Of a stretch of 64,000 nt of DNA, positions 55,839 to 63,819 are shown piece by piece. The notes under the pieces are model-generated. The model saw only the letters and a list, made by a program, of their open reading frames with translations. It was not told where the DNA came from and did not search any database. The translations under genes and the position numbers were made by a program. Within the stretch, counting starts at the first letter, position 1, and every line of letters begins with the position of its first letter. The DNA comes from Curvibacter sp. PD_MW3 (GTDB taxonomy: Bacteria; Pseudomonadota; Gammaproteobacteria; Burkholderiales; Burkholderiaceae_C): assembly GCA_002633085.1 (NCBI GenBank), contig NSIV01000001.1, positions 62,001 to 126,000 on the forward strand, given 5' to 3'.

Positions 55839-57503
55839 TCAGGCGGTGGCCGGGTACTGCAGGCGGAACTGGTTGAGCACCGCGAAGATGCGCAGCTGGT
55901 TGACCAGGTCGGGCGGCAACAGGACGTTGAGGCGGCTGGGGTTGGTACCGTCGCGCTCGACGATCAGGTACTTAGCGAACAGCTCAGCGTTCTCCACCAG
56001 GCCCAGCTGCTCCATGTCTGCGTACTCGGCCAGCAGTTCGCCGCGGATGACGCTGGGCGTGACGATGGCCTGGCCGGCACCGAAGCGGGTACCGTCGTTG
56101 GCCAGCTTGTGGCGCGGGTACTTCTGGGTGATGCGGCTGCGCAGGCGGCGGGTGACTTCCGTCAGGGTGTGCAGAGTCTCGCTGTCCAGGTAGCTGGGGT
56201 CTGCCTGGTTGAAGGCGTTCTTCTGGTATGTGGTGATGGCGCGCTCCACCCGCAGCACGCCGCCAGAGACGAAGCTGGTGGCAATGCCGTAGTTGAGCAG
56301 GCTCTGGCGCTCGGTGAGCAGGAAGCGCTTGCCGGCACGCGGCGCCAGGATGTCGGTGAGCGGCAGGGTCTGGGTGGGGCGTGCGGTGTCGGCGTTGAGG
56401 CCCAAGGCATTGGCGCCACCGTAGGCGGCTGCATATTCCCAGCTGGGGTTGGGGCAATCTGCGTCGATGCCAGCAATGGTGTGGTGCGGGTCATTGCGCA
56501 GGGCGCCGGCCGTGGTGAGCGCACTGAGCGTGCCACGCAGAGCGGTGTAGCAGTGGCCATAGACCTGGCGGCTCCAGGACCAGCGGCCCACGGTGTCGTT
56601 CATCTCGGTCTGAAAGGCGTCCAGACTGGTGCTGTCGGTGTAGGGGTGGATGACGTAGTCGTACTCCTCATCCCCCATGGCGGTGATGACGGTACCCGTC
56701 AGCGTGGGGTTTGTGGCCCCGCTGGCCAGGAAGCCGCTGCCCGAATAGATGAGCGCCACGCCGGCCGGCAGCACTTCGCCGCCTGCCTGGCCGCGGAAGC
56801 TGTCTTGCACGGTGATGTCGTTGCCCGTGGTGCCTTTCCAGCGGCAGGTGAGCGTGACGGTGCTGGCCAGCACGGTACTGGTGACGGGCAGATCCGTGGC
56901 GGCATTGATGGCCGCATTGATGGCGGTGGCAATGGCCGTGGATGCGTCGGCCGCAGCCACCGGCACCAGGACCCGCTGCCCGGCGATGTACAGGCCGATG
57001 GTGCCGGCAGCAGAGGCTGGGCCGGCCACGATGATGGTGCCGGTGGCTTGAACACCGGCGCCGGCGTCAGCCACGGCAATGCACCAGACCTCGCCAAACG
57101 AGTCTTGCGCACGGTACTTGGCGTGCATGCGGGCCAGCATGGAGCCGACGCCGAAGAGTGCCTTGGCCTGGTCGGTGGTGCTCACCAGCATGGGCGTGTT
57201 GACAGCGGCCGTGCCCGTGCTGAGCATCTGGCCAACCAGCAAGGCGCGCTTGTTCTGGGTGAAGTAGCCGGCCTGGCTGTTGTCCATCTCGGCATAGAAC
57301 AGCGGAACGCGCACGCCGGTGGGGATGTTGCTGAACGAAATGGCGCCCACGGCCATGACGGCCACGCCGGCACCGGGGTGGTACAGGGTGCCCAGCACCG
57401 CTGCCAGCAGCACGGCAACGGTGAAGAGGATCTGCCAGCGGTGGCGGATCATGAAGGCATGGAGCGTAGCCAGGCCGACGGGTGCGATGAAGAGGTTGCG
57501 CAT
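55839..57503 (-). CDS. Tail sheath protein with an N-terminal hydrophobic leader
   Basis: A 554-aa contractile sheath subunit. From residue 50 it reads like Mu sheath proteins (MAVGAISFSNIPTGVRVPLF, then YAEMDNSQAGYF), with the C-terminal sheath domain (LTEVTRRLRSRITQKYPRHKLANDGTRFG). Residues 1-49 are extra: MRNLFIAPVGLATLHAFMIR, HRW, then a strongly hydrophobic stretch QILFTVAVLLAAVLGTLYHP. The start at 57503 has AAGGAG upstream, whereas no ribosome binding site precedes M50. Mu-type sheaths normally begin near M50, so a signal-anchor-like leader on this protein is odd. Confidence 0.9.
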   Translation of the reverse strand: MRNLFIAPVGLATLHAFMIRHRWQILFTVAVLLAAVLGTLYHPGAGVAVMAVGAISFSNIPTGVRVPLFYAEMDNSQAGYFTQNKRALLVGQMLSTGTAAVNTPMLVSTTDQAKALFGVGSMLARMHAKYRAQDSFGEVWCIAVADAGAGVQATGTIIVAGPASAAGTIGLYIAGQRVLVPVAAADASTAIATAINAAINAATDLPVTSTVLASTVTLTCRWKGTTGNDITVQDSFRGQAGGEVLPAGVALIYSGSGFLASGATNPTLTGTVITAMGDEEYDYVIHPYTDSTSLDAFQTEMNDTVGRWSWSRQVYGHCYTALRGTLSALTTAGALRNDPHHTIAGIDADCPNPSWEYAAAYGGANALGLNADTARPTQTLPLTDILAPRAGKRFLLTERQSLLNYGIATSFVSGGVLRVERAITTYQKNAFNQADPSYLDSETLHTLTEVTRRLRSRITQKYPRHKLANDGTRFGAGQAIVTPSVIRGELLAEYADMEQLGLVENAELFAKYLIVERDGTNPSRLNVLLPPDLVNQLRIFAVLNQFRLQYPATA

Positions 57504-57509
57504 GGCGGC

Positions 57510-57710
57510 TTACTCCTTTTTGCCTTGGGGTTTGCTGGTGGGGGCGGCGTCTGCCGCTTTTTGGGTGACGGGGGTGGACTCGACCACGTCGCCATCGTTG
57601 AGGCGGCGCTGCCAGTACTGGGTGGGCTCGACCTCGCGCCCTTCGGGCGGCAGGGTGTCGCCACGGGCCGGATCTACGACGCTTCGGCCTTCGGTGGGTT
57701 TGATGAACAT
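57510..57710 (-). CDS. DUF2635 family phage protein (Mu gp38-like)
   Basis: A 66-aa protein: MFIKPTEGRSVVDPARGDTL then PPEGREVEPTQYWQRRLNDGDVVES is the DUF2635 signature. It lies directly before the sheath gene in Mu-like tails. The function is unknown. The Lys/Pro-rich tail ends six bases before the sheath ATG, so the sheath ribosome binding site lies over the stop codon. Confidence 0.88.
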   Translation of the reverse strand: MFIKPTEGRSVVDPARGDTLPPEGREVEPTQYWQRRLNDGDVVESTPVTQKAADAAPTSKPQGKKE

Positions 57711-57725
57711 GGTGGGAACTCCTGG

Positions 57726-58310
57726 TTACTCAAAATTGCCGGTACGCGGCACGGTGAACTTGGCCTCGATGCGGCCGTCCGGCCCGGTGCCTGGGGTGTT
57801 GGGGTCTCGCGGATCGGCGGCGTCCAGCTGCACGGTGGCGCCATCAAAATGCGGCAGGCTGGCCAGCTCCGTGGCCTGGTAGCCGTCGGAGGGGCCGATC
57901 TCCATGGCGGCACCGAACTCGAACTGGTACCAGAGCCGGGCGCGGGTGATGCGCAGCAGCTGGCCACCCTGGTAGGTGATGCCGTCGTAGTCGGCGCCCG
58001 GTTGCCAGCCCAGCAGCGCGGCCCAGAGGGCGATGCGCAGGGAGTGCACCGTGGCGGTGGCGCCCTGCCCTTTTTCGTCTGCCGTGTTACTGATGGCCAC
58101 GATGACGGCAAAGCTGTCCGTCAGCGCCTGGCGGATGCTGTTGCCGCTGGTGTTGTCTTCGGGGTTGTCGTCCAGCGGTATGACGAAGGCGCTGGGCACA
58201 GCCAGGTTGGTGGACTCCTCCAGCATCTTGAACTCGGCGGCACCGGCAACCCTCTCGCCAAAGGTCGGGCACCGGGCACGCAGCGCTTGAATGATGGGAT
58301 CGAGCTGCAT
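57726..58310 (-). CDS. Mu gp37-like tail terminator protein
   Basis: A 194-aa protein: MQLDPIIQALRARCPTFGERVAGAAEFKMLEE and the DSFAVIVAISN ... GWQPGADYDGITYQGGQLLRITRARLWYQFEFGA segments fit the Gp37/tail-terminator family of Mu-like phages. It probably caps the tail and joins it to the head. It starts two bases after the gp10-like gene. Confidence 0.82.
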   Translation of the reverse strand: MQLDPIIQALRARCPTFGERVAGAAEFKMLEESTNLAVPSAFVIPLDDNPEDNTSGNSIRQALTDSFAVIVAISNTADEKGQGATATVHSLRIALWAALLGWQPGADYDGITYQGGQLLRITRARLWYQFEFGAAMEIGPSDGYQATELASLPHFDGATVQLDAADPRDPNTPGTGPDGRIEAKFTVPRTGNFE

Positions 58311-58312
58311 GA

Positions 58313-58753
58313 CTACCTCGGTACAAGTGAATCGGCAAGCTCTGCGCGGATCTCGCTGCGTATGCCATCGCGTTTATTGGTCAGTGCGTCGGCCACGAAG
58401 TTGGCGCGCGGCGCCAGGCCCGTCTTGGGGCTGCCGTGGTGGAGGAAGGCCGGGTAAAAGTCGCTGCCCTTGATGGTGCGCACGCTGACCTTGATCCACC
58501 CGCCCTTGCGACCGCGCGAGACGGTGCCAATGCCCCGCCGCAGCCGGCCGCTCTGCATGCCCGGGTATTCACCAGGCGCTGAGATGGCACGGCGCGAAAC
58601 CAGGCGGCGCGATTCCTTGGTGACCACCGCCGCGCCGGAGCGCAGCGCCCGCCGCATCTTGCTACGGTCGTAGTCGATGGTCTTGTGATACTCAAGACCG
58701 ACTTCGAGCAGCAGGCCGCCGGCGGCGCCTGTCGATGTCTGCTTGTCCATCAC
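58313..58753 (-). CDS. HK97 gp10-like head-tail joining protein
   Basis: A 146-aa basic protein. KMRRALRSGAAVVTKESRRLVSRRAISAPGEYPGMQSGRLRRGIGT followed by FYPAFLHHGSPKTGLAPRANFVADALTNKRDGI is typical of gp10-like minor tail/neck proteins (HK97_gp10). Its position between head closure and tail terminator agrees. The ATG overlaps the head-closure stop (ATGA). Confidence 0.82.
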   Translation of the reverse strand: MMDKQTSTGAAGGLLLEVGLEYHKTIDYDRSKMRRALRSGAAVVTKESRRLVSRRAISAPGEYPGMQSGRLRRGIGTVSRGRKGGWIKVSVRTIKGSDFYPAFLHHGSPKTGLAPRANFVADALTNKRDGIRSEIRAELADSLVPR

Positions 58754-59106
58754 ACCGTTCCCAGGTACTTGGCAGAGACGCGGGTGAATTGCCGCAGGTC
58801 GCCTACGTCGATCGAGTCCAGCACGCGGTAGCGTGTCCCGTTGTGCTCCAGCACGTGGCTGGTGGTGAAGTCCTCCGGCTTGGTGCCGGTGCCCCAGCGG
58901 AACCAGAAGAGGTCGGTCGGCAGCTCGCCGGTGTTGACGCCGGCTCGCAGCTCCAGGCTGCGCACCGGCTCCTTCTTTGCCCAGCGGGGAATGCCGGCGC
59001 TGTATGAGGCGGTGAGCCCGAAGCCAGCGTTAGCTGTATCGGTCTGCAGCCGGATCTGCACGCGGCGGTTGAGCTCGCCACTGCGCGGTAGTACAAGGCC
59101 CGCCAT
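58750..59106 (-). CDS. Phage head closure (head-tail adaptor) protein
   Basis: A 118-aa protein from the ATG at 59106: MAGLVLPRSGELNRRVQIRLQTDTANAGFG is a common start for the SPP1 gp16-like/HK97 gp7-like family, and VLEHNGTRYRVLDSIDVGDLRQFTRVSAKYLG its end. It closes the connector and makes the interface for the tail. It follows the connector gene directly. Confidence 0.88.
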   Translation of the reverse strand: MAGLVLPRSGELNRRVQIRLQTDTANAGFGLTASYSAGIPRWAKKEPVRSLELRAGVNTGELPTDLFWFRWGTGTKPEDFTTSHVLEHNGTRYRVLDSIDVGDLRQFTRVSAKYLGTV

Positions 59107-59108
59107 GG

Positions 59109-59687
59109 CTACAGACTCCAAACCTTGTAGCCGTCGAGCAGGCCGTCGGCAAACTTGATATCAGACACGATGACACCCTGGGCCAGCAGGTCGCGGTTGT
59201 TGAAGAGCGTGGCGGCAAACAGGGCCACCCACTGCTTGATGGTCGCCGGCACTGCCGCTGCATCGGGCCAGCCTGCCTTGTATTCGACCTCCACCGCGTT
59301 CGCCCGCCCTGCCTGGGTGGCCGGCCAGCTGGCGCCCGGTGCCAGGCACAACCTCGCAGGCTCGCTGGCGGTGTCCGGCGTGTAGCTGCTGGGGGACAGG
59401 GTCTGAAGCACGCCGTCAGGGTCGTAGTACTTGACGTGGGTAACGCTGATCAGCAGCGGGTAGTGCAAACGTATGCACGGGCCGGACGGGAAAGCGTCAT
59501 CGTGCCGTCGCCAGGTGGTAGGCAAGATGGTGCGGTTCATGCGCCGCTCGGCGTCCTGTCGCGCAGCGGGGATGCAGAGGCTCTCGAAGAGCGAGTCTTC
59601 ATCGCCGGTGTCAACCCGCGTCCACAGCTTGGCCTGGGCCAGCGTGATGGGCTCAACCGTTGCGTCGGTGACTTTGATGGTGGGCAT
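59109..59687 (-). CDS. Head-tail connector protein (gp6-like)
   Basis: A 192-aa connector: EPITLAQAKLWTRVDTGDEDSLFESLCIPAARQDAERRMNRTI is the typical gp6/YqbG N-terminus, and PATIKQWVALFAATLFNNRDLLAQG the C-terminal part. It forms the ring beneath the portal. It follows a terminator-like hairpin (59712-59745). Confidence 0.87.
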   Translation of the reverse strand: MPTIKVTDATVEPITLAQAKLWTRVDTGDEDSLFESLCIPAARQDAERRMNRTILPTTWRRHDDAFPSGPCIRLHYPLLISVTHVKYYDPDGVLQTLSPSSYTPDTASEPARLCLAPGASWPATQAGRANAVEVEYKAGWPDAAAVPATIKQWVALFAATLFNNRDLLAQGVIVSDIKFADGLLDGYKVWSL

Positions 59688-59711
59688 GGTGGGGCGTCCG
59701 GTTGCTTGGCA

Positions 59712-59745
59712 AAAAGCCCTCGCGCTTTGGGGCGGGAGGGCTTTT
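59712..59745 (-). terminator. Terminator-like hairpin before the connector gene
   Basis: AAAAGCCCTC (59712-59721) pairs perfectly with GAGGGCTTTT (59736-59745). It lies inside the structural gene run and should lower transcription of the downstream genes. Confidence 0.75.
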
Positions 59746-59765
59746 CACGAAACAGGCCTGCGAGA

Positions 59766-60188
59766 TCAGACCGGCGGGTTGGGCGTAGGCACGATCTGCG
59801 GATGGCCCAGGATGGCCACAGCAGCCACCAAAGCCGCGCTGGCGTTATTGGCCGGCGTAATGGTCAGACGCACATAGCGCTTGGAGCCGATGTAGCCGAT
59901 CTTGCGGGTCTCGTCGTCATCACCGAAGGCGAAGCCGGCCAGAGCCTCGGTGCCCAGGAGGTCGGCATCTGCCACGGCCGTGGCATCGCTCATATTGGCG
60001 GCGGCGCCCTCTTCCACCAGGACGGCGAAGGTGACGTCGGCATCTGCCAGGGAGCCGGTGGCGATGGCGAAGGTGAGCGACTCGTAGCCCTGGCGGTCGA
60101 TGATCTGGCTGACCTGGGCAGTGTTGTCAGCAACGCTGACGGGGGAGATCGCACGCATGACGTGGATCTTGTTCATGAGGTCTTTCAT
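59766..60188 (-). CDS. Unknown capsid-adjacent phage protein, possible head decoration protein
   Basis: A 140-aa protein from the ATG at 60188, preceded by AAGGAC. It is acidic and beta-rich in appearance (ITPANNASAALVAAVAILGHPQIVPTPNPPV; YIGSKRYVRLTITP). It sits alone between two strong hairpins, directly after the major capsid gene. That position and separate regulation suit a protein needed in high copy number, such as a decoration protein; this is an inference. I do not recognise a named family. Confidence 0.65.
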   Translation of the reverse strand: MKDLMNKIHVMRAISPVSVADNTAQVSQIIDRQGYESLTFAIATGSLADADVTFAVLVEEGAAANMSDATAVADADLLGTEALAGFAFGDDDETRKIGYIGSKRYVRLTITPANNASAALVAAVAILGHPQIVPTPNPPV

Positions 60189-60231
60189 GGCGGTGTCCTT
60201 GAATTCGGGTTGATGGGGTCTTGGAAGCAAA

Positions 60232-60257
60232 ACGCCGCCGGTGAAGGCCGGCGGCGT
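60232..60257 (-). terminator. Strong hairpin after the major capsid gene
   Basis: ACGCCGCCGG and CCGGCGGCGT (10-bp perfect arms, 6-base loop). On the minus strand TTTTG follows. It lies 25 bases after the capsid stop. Confidence 0.75.
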
Positions 60258-60281
60258 CAGGGTGTCAAGGCTTCAGGCTGA

Positions 60282-61646
60282 TCAGTTGATGAACTTCATC
60301 AGCTTGATGGCCTCGAAGTTCTGCACACCGCCACCAAAACGGCGGCGGAAGTTGAACTTCGTCTTGCCCTTGGCCGTGAGGTTGTCGCGGATCAACACGG
60401 TGCCGCTGCGGTTGACCACCACGTAGCCCTGTTTGAAGTCGCCGTAGGCAATGGAGAAGCTGTTTGCGGCCATCGTCGGCATGTTGTCGTCGATTTCCAC
60501 CGGGCTGCCCAGCAGTCGGCCACCAAAGCCAGTCAGAGGATCCGGCTGCCACAGATAGAAGTTGCCGCTTCCGTCCTTCATTTGGCGCACTTTGGACAGC
60601 GTTGCATCGCCCATGACAAACGCGGCGCCGGGGCGGTACTGCGACTTGAGCGAGTGCTGCAGGTCGATGATTGCATCGCCGGGGTTGGTGGCAGCGAAAT
60701 CTGCGCTGGCGCCAGACTTGATGAAACCGATCTTGCCCCAGCTGTAGCTGCTGTTGGCAACGGTATCGTAGGCAGTGATGCCGCGGGCTTCACCAACACC
60801 GGTGCCGCGGGCAAACTCAACGCCAGCCAGTTCAGAGAAAGCAATGGCAGCTTCATCCGCCAGATCCATCTCCACATCGATGATGGCGTCTTCCAGCGTC
60901 TCGTTGAAGACCCACGGCTCGGCTTCGGCCGTGTGGGCGGTGAATTCCAACTCAGCAAACTGCGGAGTGGAGGTCTCGCCGCCGGTGGCACCAGGGCCCA
61001 CGCGGCGCGCCGTCATGCCGGATTTCTTGGCCGACTTCTTGTACGTATCGGAGCCGATCGTCTTGACGGTGGCCAAGCGACCGATGGCGGAGACGACACC
61101 GACCACACGGATGATTTCGCTGTCCATCTCGGGCAGCACGAGCACTGCTCCATCGGGGATCGAGCCGCTGTTGTAAGCCTTGCGAGCCAAGCTCGCCAGA
61201 TCAGATTCGCTGCCGCCCTTGCGGATGAAGTTGCCGAAGGCTTGCTTGTAGGCGATCTGCTCTTCCGTCAGGTCGTTGCCCTTGGCGTCCTTGATGGCCG
61301 GGCGGTTGGACTTTTTAGCGATGTCGACCAGGTCGGTGCCGAGTTTGGTCAGCTCGCCATTCAGTTTTTCCACGGTTGCCTGCAGATCGGCGACAGCCTT
61401 GCCCTCGGCCTTGGCAGCTAGCAGCTCGTTATTCTTGCGAGTGAATTCGCCCCAGACCTCGGCCTGCTTGTCCAGCGCGTCCTTGATCTCCTTCGCATCG
61501 ATTTCGCCGCTCATGGCCATGGGCAGCATGCCCAAGCCTGCGAGGGCTTCTGGCGGGACCACGGGATGGCCGAGCAGTGCAGCGACAGCCATGACGGCGA
61601 CGATGGCCAGGAAGGCCAACGTCAGAGTTTTACGAGAGAATTGCAT
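60282..61646 (-). CDS. HK97-type major capsid protein with an N-terminal hydrophobic leader
   Basis: A 454-aa capsid protein. From about residue 45 it begins like an HK97 delta/scaffold region (MSGEIDAKEIKDALDKQAEV with a coiled coil to about residue 115), then the HK97 fold (EMDSEIIRVVGVVSAIGRLATVKTIGSDTYKKSAKKSG ... EPWVFNETLEDAIIDVEMDLADEAAIAFSELAGVEFARGTG). Residues 1-44 are extra: MQFSRKTLTLAFLAIVAVMA then VAALLGHPVVPPEALAGLGM, a classical signal-anchor profile. AAGGA six bases before the ATG supports translation from here; M45 has no ribosome binding site. The protease encoded upstream could remove the leader with the delta domain. Confidence 0.93.
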   Translation of the reverse strand: MQFSRKTLTLAFLAIVAVMAVAALLGHPVVPPEALAGLGMLPMAMSGEIDAKEIKDALDKQAEVWGEFTRKNNELLAAKAEGKAVADLQATVEKLNGELTKLGTDLVDIAKKSNRPAIKDAKGNDLTEEQIAYKQAFGNFIRKGGSESDLASLARKAYNSGSIPDGAVLVLPEMDSEIIRVVGVVSAIGRLATVKTIGSDTYKKSAKKSGMTARRVGPGATGGETSTPQFAELEFTAHTAEAEPWVFNETLEDAIIDVEMDLADEAAIAFSELAGVEFARGTGVGEARGITAYDTVANSSYSWGKIGFIKSGASADFAATNPGDAIIDLQHSLKSQYRPGAAFVMGDATLSKVRQMKDGSGNFYLWQPDPLTGFGGRLLGSPVEIDDNMPTMAANSFSIAYGDFKQGYVVVNRSGTVLIRDNLTAKGKTKFNFRRRFGGGVQNFEAIKLMKFIN

Positions 61647-61658
61647 GATGGTTCCTTT

Positions 61659-62372
61659 TCAGATTCGTTGAAGTAGTTCGGTGTTGTGCTTGATGGCGGC
61701 AACAATGTCGTCAAGCTCCGCACTGCCAGCGTCCTGCATGGCCTTGAGGTGCCGGAAGCCTTGGCTGATGACGATGCGGGCTTCCTTTCGTGACAACCCA
61801 GCGTCCTGCATGAGCTGCTCGAATTCGCGTTCGGTGAAGTCCATGCCAGACTTCACGCTTGAGATACGGGCCTTGCCGTTGGCTGGAAAAGTGACGAGGC
61901 TGATCTCGACCAGCTCCACCTCATGCAGCTTGCGGCGCGGCTCATCGGGCTTGGTGCCCATGGAGAACTTGCGGGGGATGTAGCCGATGGACAGGCCGGT
62001 GATGGCCGGCCGCGGTTTCATCTTCATTAGGGTGTAGGCTTCGACGCCCCGCTGAATGGGTGCCAGAACACCTTCGCTGGCCAGGCCCTTCTGGTCTTCT
62101 TCCAGCGTGTCCCAGACGCCAACCGGCATCAGGTCCTGGGCACTCATACCCCAGCCGCCGTGCTGCAACAGCATCGCAGGGTAAGTGCCGGACTTCCGAG
62201 CCTCCTTCAGCGTTTTGCTGAAAGCGCCCTCCTCGATCACGTCACCGTAGCTGTCGATGTTGCCGAAGACAGCGCCGTAGCCCTTGAAGCGCATCTCGCC
62301 TTCGGGTGCACCGTCTTTTTTCTCGATCACCAGGTCGATCAAGTTGACCCGCTTGTGCTCAATGGTGTTCAT
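61659..62372 (-). CDS. HK97-family prohead protease
   Basis: A 237-aa maturation protease (peptidase family S78 type) that cleaves the capsid delta domain. Features are FKGYGAVFGNIDSYGDVIEEGAF, the catalytic His in LLQHGG (H71) and the catalytic Ser in ITGLSIGY (S128), then ELVEISLVTFPAN. It lies between portal and capsid genes, 12 bases before the capsid start, in the standard HK97 order. Confidence 0.92.
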   Translation of the reverse strand: MNTIEHKRVNLIDLVIEKKDGAPEGEMRFKGYGAVFGNIDSYGDVIEEGAFSKTLKEARKSGTYPAMLLQHGGWGMSAQDLMPVGVWDTLEEDQKGLASEGVLAPIQRGVEAYTLMKMKPRPAITGLSIGYIPRKFSMGTKPDEPRRKLHEVELVEISLVTFPANGKARISSVKSGMDFTEREFEQLMQDAGLSRKEARIVISQGFRHLKAMQDAGSAELDDIVAAIKHNTELLQRI

Positions 62373-62374
62373 GG

Positions 62375-63631
62375 TCAGGCTCCAGTGCTTGCGCCGGCGG
62401 GGGCGCCGGTCGGGTCGGTGGTCATGTTGGTAGGGGTGAGCGGATCGTCTAGACCGGGCAGCGGGTCGAGATCCAGCTTTGCTCGCGCCTCATTGCGTAC
62501 CATGGTCCCGCCACGAGTGAGACGGTCGAGGAAGTTGGCGGTATCGTTCATGGCACCGCGCAACAGGCCCGCTTCGACCAGCTTGGTGTAGTACCCATCG
62601 GCTCGCTCCGCGTCGGTCAACAAGTTCACGTCGGCACTTTGCTGGATGCGCTCGTACCAGGGCATCAGAGTGTGGATGACGTGCGCCAGGAACATCTGCT
62701 CGGCACTCGCGTAGGTGGCGGTCTTGTCGGCGTCGCCCAGCATGATGGGCATGACGCGCATGAAGCGGCACACCTCGCGAAGCTGCTCGCGGCGGGTTTC
62801 GAGATGCTGGGCATCGACGCCGTTCATCGTTTGCGAGATGAACTTCGCATTGCGGTCGAGGATCATGACGCTGCCCTTGCTGTCGGCAGCGACCTGCTCC
62901 CTCTCGATCCATTCCTTGAGTTTCTGGTACTTGTCGGCGTCGAGCGTCCCCTCGATCGAATAGATGCCAGAGGGCTGCACGCCATTGGCATGCAGCTTGG
63001 CATGCGACTCTTCGGTGGCGATAGCCAGGCCCAGCGCCTCGCGCGCCAGGTTGAGCATGTCCATGCCCATGAAACCGTTCAGACTAGGTCCACGCACGTG
63101 CCAGATGGCCTCCTGCGGGAATTCCTGCGTAGCGCCGGAGTCGCTGCGCACCTTGTAGGTGATGCTCCAGTCCTGATGCTGTGTCGGCGTGACGCGGGCG
63201 GAATCAATCGGGATCAACTCCGCGATGCGAGATTCATCCCTGATGGAAACTACGTTCTTGAACGCGTAGGCGTTGCCCATGGCGGCATGGATCGCCATGG
63301 TCTCCCGAAACTCAAAGCTGCTCTGCCAGCCGTTGGGCTTGCGGTACAGCAGGTCATAGCGTGGATCGCTTTTCGCCTGGATGATCTTCGGGTATCGGGA
63401 GACATCCGACGGCATCTCGCGCAACAGCTTGAAGGGCACCTGCGCGATGCCCTCGCTGATAACCCGGATGCAGCCCAGGAACGCCGACACCCGGAAGGCT
63501 GTCTCGCGGTTCACGGTCGCGCCCGCCTTGGAGCGACGGCCGCCGTTAAGGATGGCCGACAGAATGGCTGGGTATCCATCGGCAGAACCGGCGCTCTTGC
63601 GCTCAACAACGGCGCGCGCAAAGGCCCCCAT
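62375..63631 (-). CDS. HK97-family portal protein
   Basis: A 418-aa portal. The sequences FRVSAFLGCIRVISEGIAQVPFKLLRE and RYDLLYRKPNGWQSSFEFRETMAIHAAMGNAYAFKN, plus RREQLREVCRFMRVMPIMLGD, are characteristic of HK97-type portals. The dodecameric ring forms the DNA entry point and nucleates prohead assembly. Its ATG overlaps the stop of the preceding 62-aa membrane protein (TGATG). Confidence 0.93.
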   Translation of the reverse strand: MGAFARAVVERKSAGSADGYPAILSAILNGGRRSKAGATVNRETAFRVSAFLGCIRVISEGIAQVPFKLLREMPSDVSRYPKIIQAKSDPRYDLLYRKPNGWQSSFEFRETMAIHAAMGNAYAFKNVVSIRDESRIAELIPIDSARVTPTQHQDWSITYKVRSDSGATQEFPQEAIWHVRGPSLNGFMGMDMLNLAREALGLAIATEESHAKLHANGVQPSGIYSIEGTLDADKYQKLKEWIEREQVAADSKGSVMILDRNAKFISQTMNGVDAQHLETRREQLREVCRFMRVMPIMLGDADKTATYASAEQMFLAHVIHTLMPWYERIQQSADVNLLTDAERADGYYTKLVEAGLLRGAMNDTANFLDRLTRGGTMVRNEARAKLDLDPLPGLDDPLTPTNMTTDPTGAPAGASTGA

Positions 63632-63819
63632 CAGCGGCTCCCTTGGGCCAGCAGCCAGCCACCGACCAGCAGGAATGCACCCGCCACGATGTAGCCAGCC
63701 GGCACGCTGACCAGGTACACGCCGTAGGACACGGCACCTGCGCCTGCGACCATCAGGGCGTCTGGCGCTTGCGCGGCGATCGCATTGCCGGTTCGCACAA
63801 AAAGGTCGGTGATTTTCAT
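63631..63819 (-). CDS. Small membrane protein between terminase and portal
   Basis: A 62-aa protein: MKITDLFVRTGNAIAAQAPD then a hydrophobic domain with two segments (ALMVAGAGAVSYGVYLV and AGYIVAGAFLLVGGWLLA). Its ATG overlaps the terminase stop by three bases and its stop overlaps the portal ATG, so all three are coupled. Its function is unknown. Its place in the packaging/prohead gene order makes a role in locating the portal or prohead at the membrane conceivable. Confidence 0.75.
   Translation of the reverse strand: MKITDLFVRTGNAIAAQAPDALMVAGAGAVSYGVYLVSVPAGYIVAGAFLLVGGWLLAQGSR

Noticed and set aside
61512-61514. Internal start (M45) for the major capsid protein
   Set aside because: It would give a standard HK97 N-terminus, but no ribosome binding site precedes it, whereas ATG 61646 has AAGGA.
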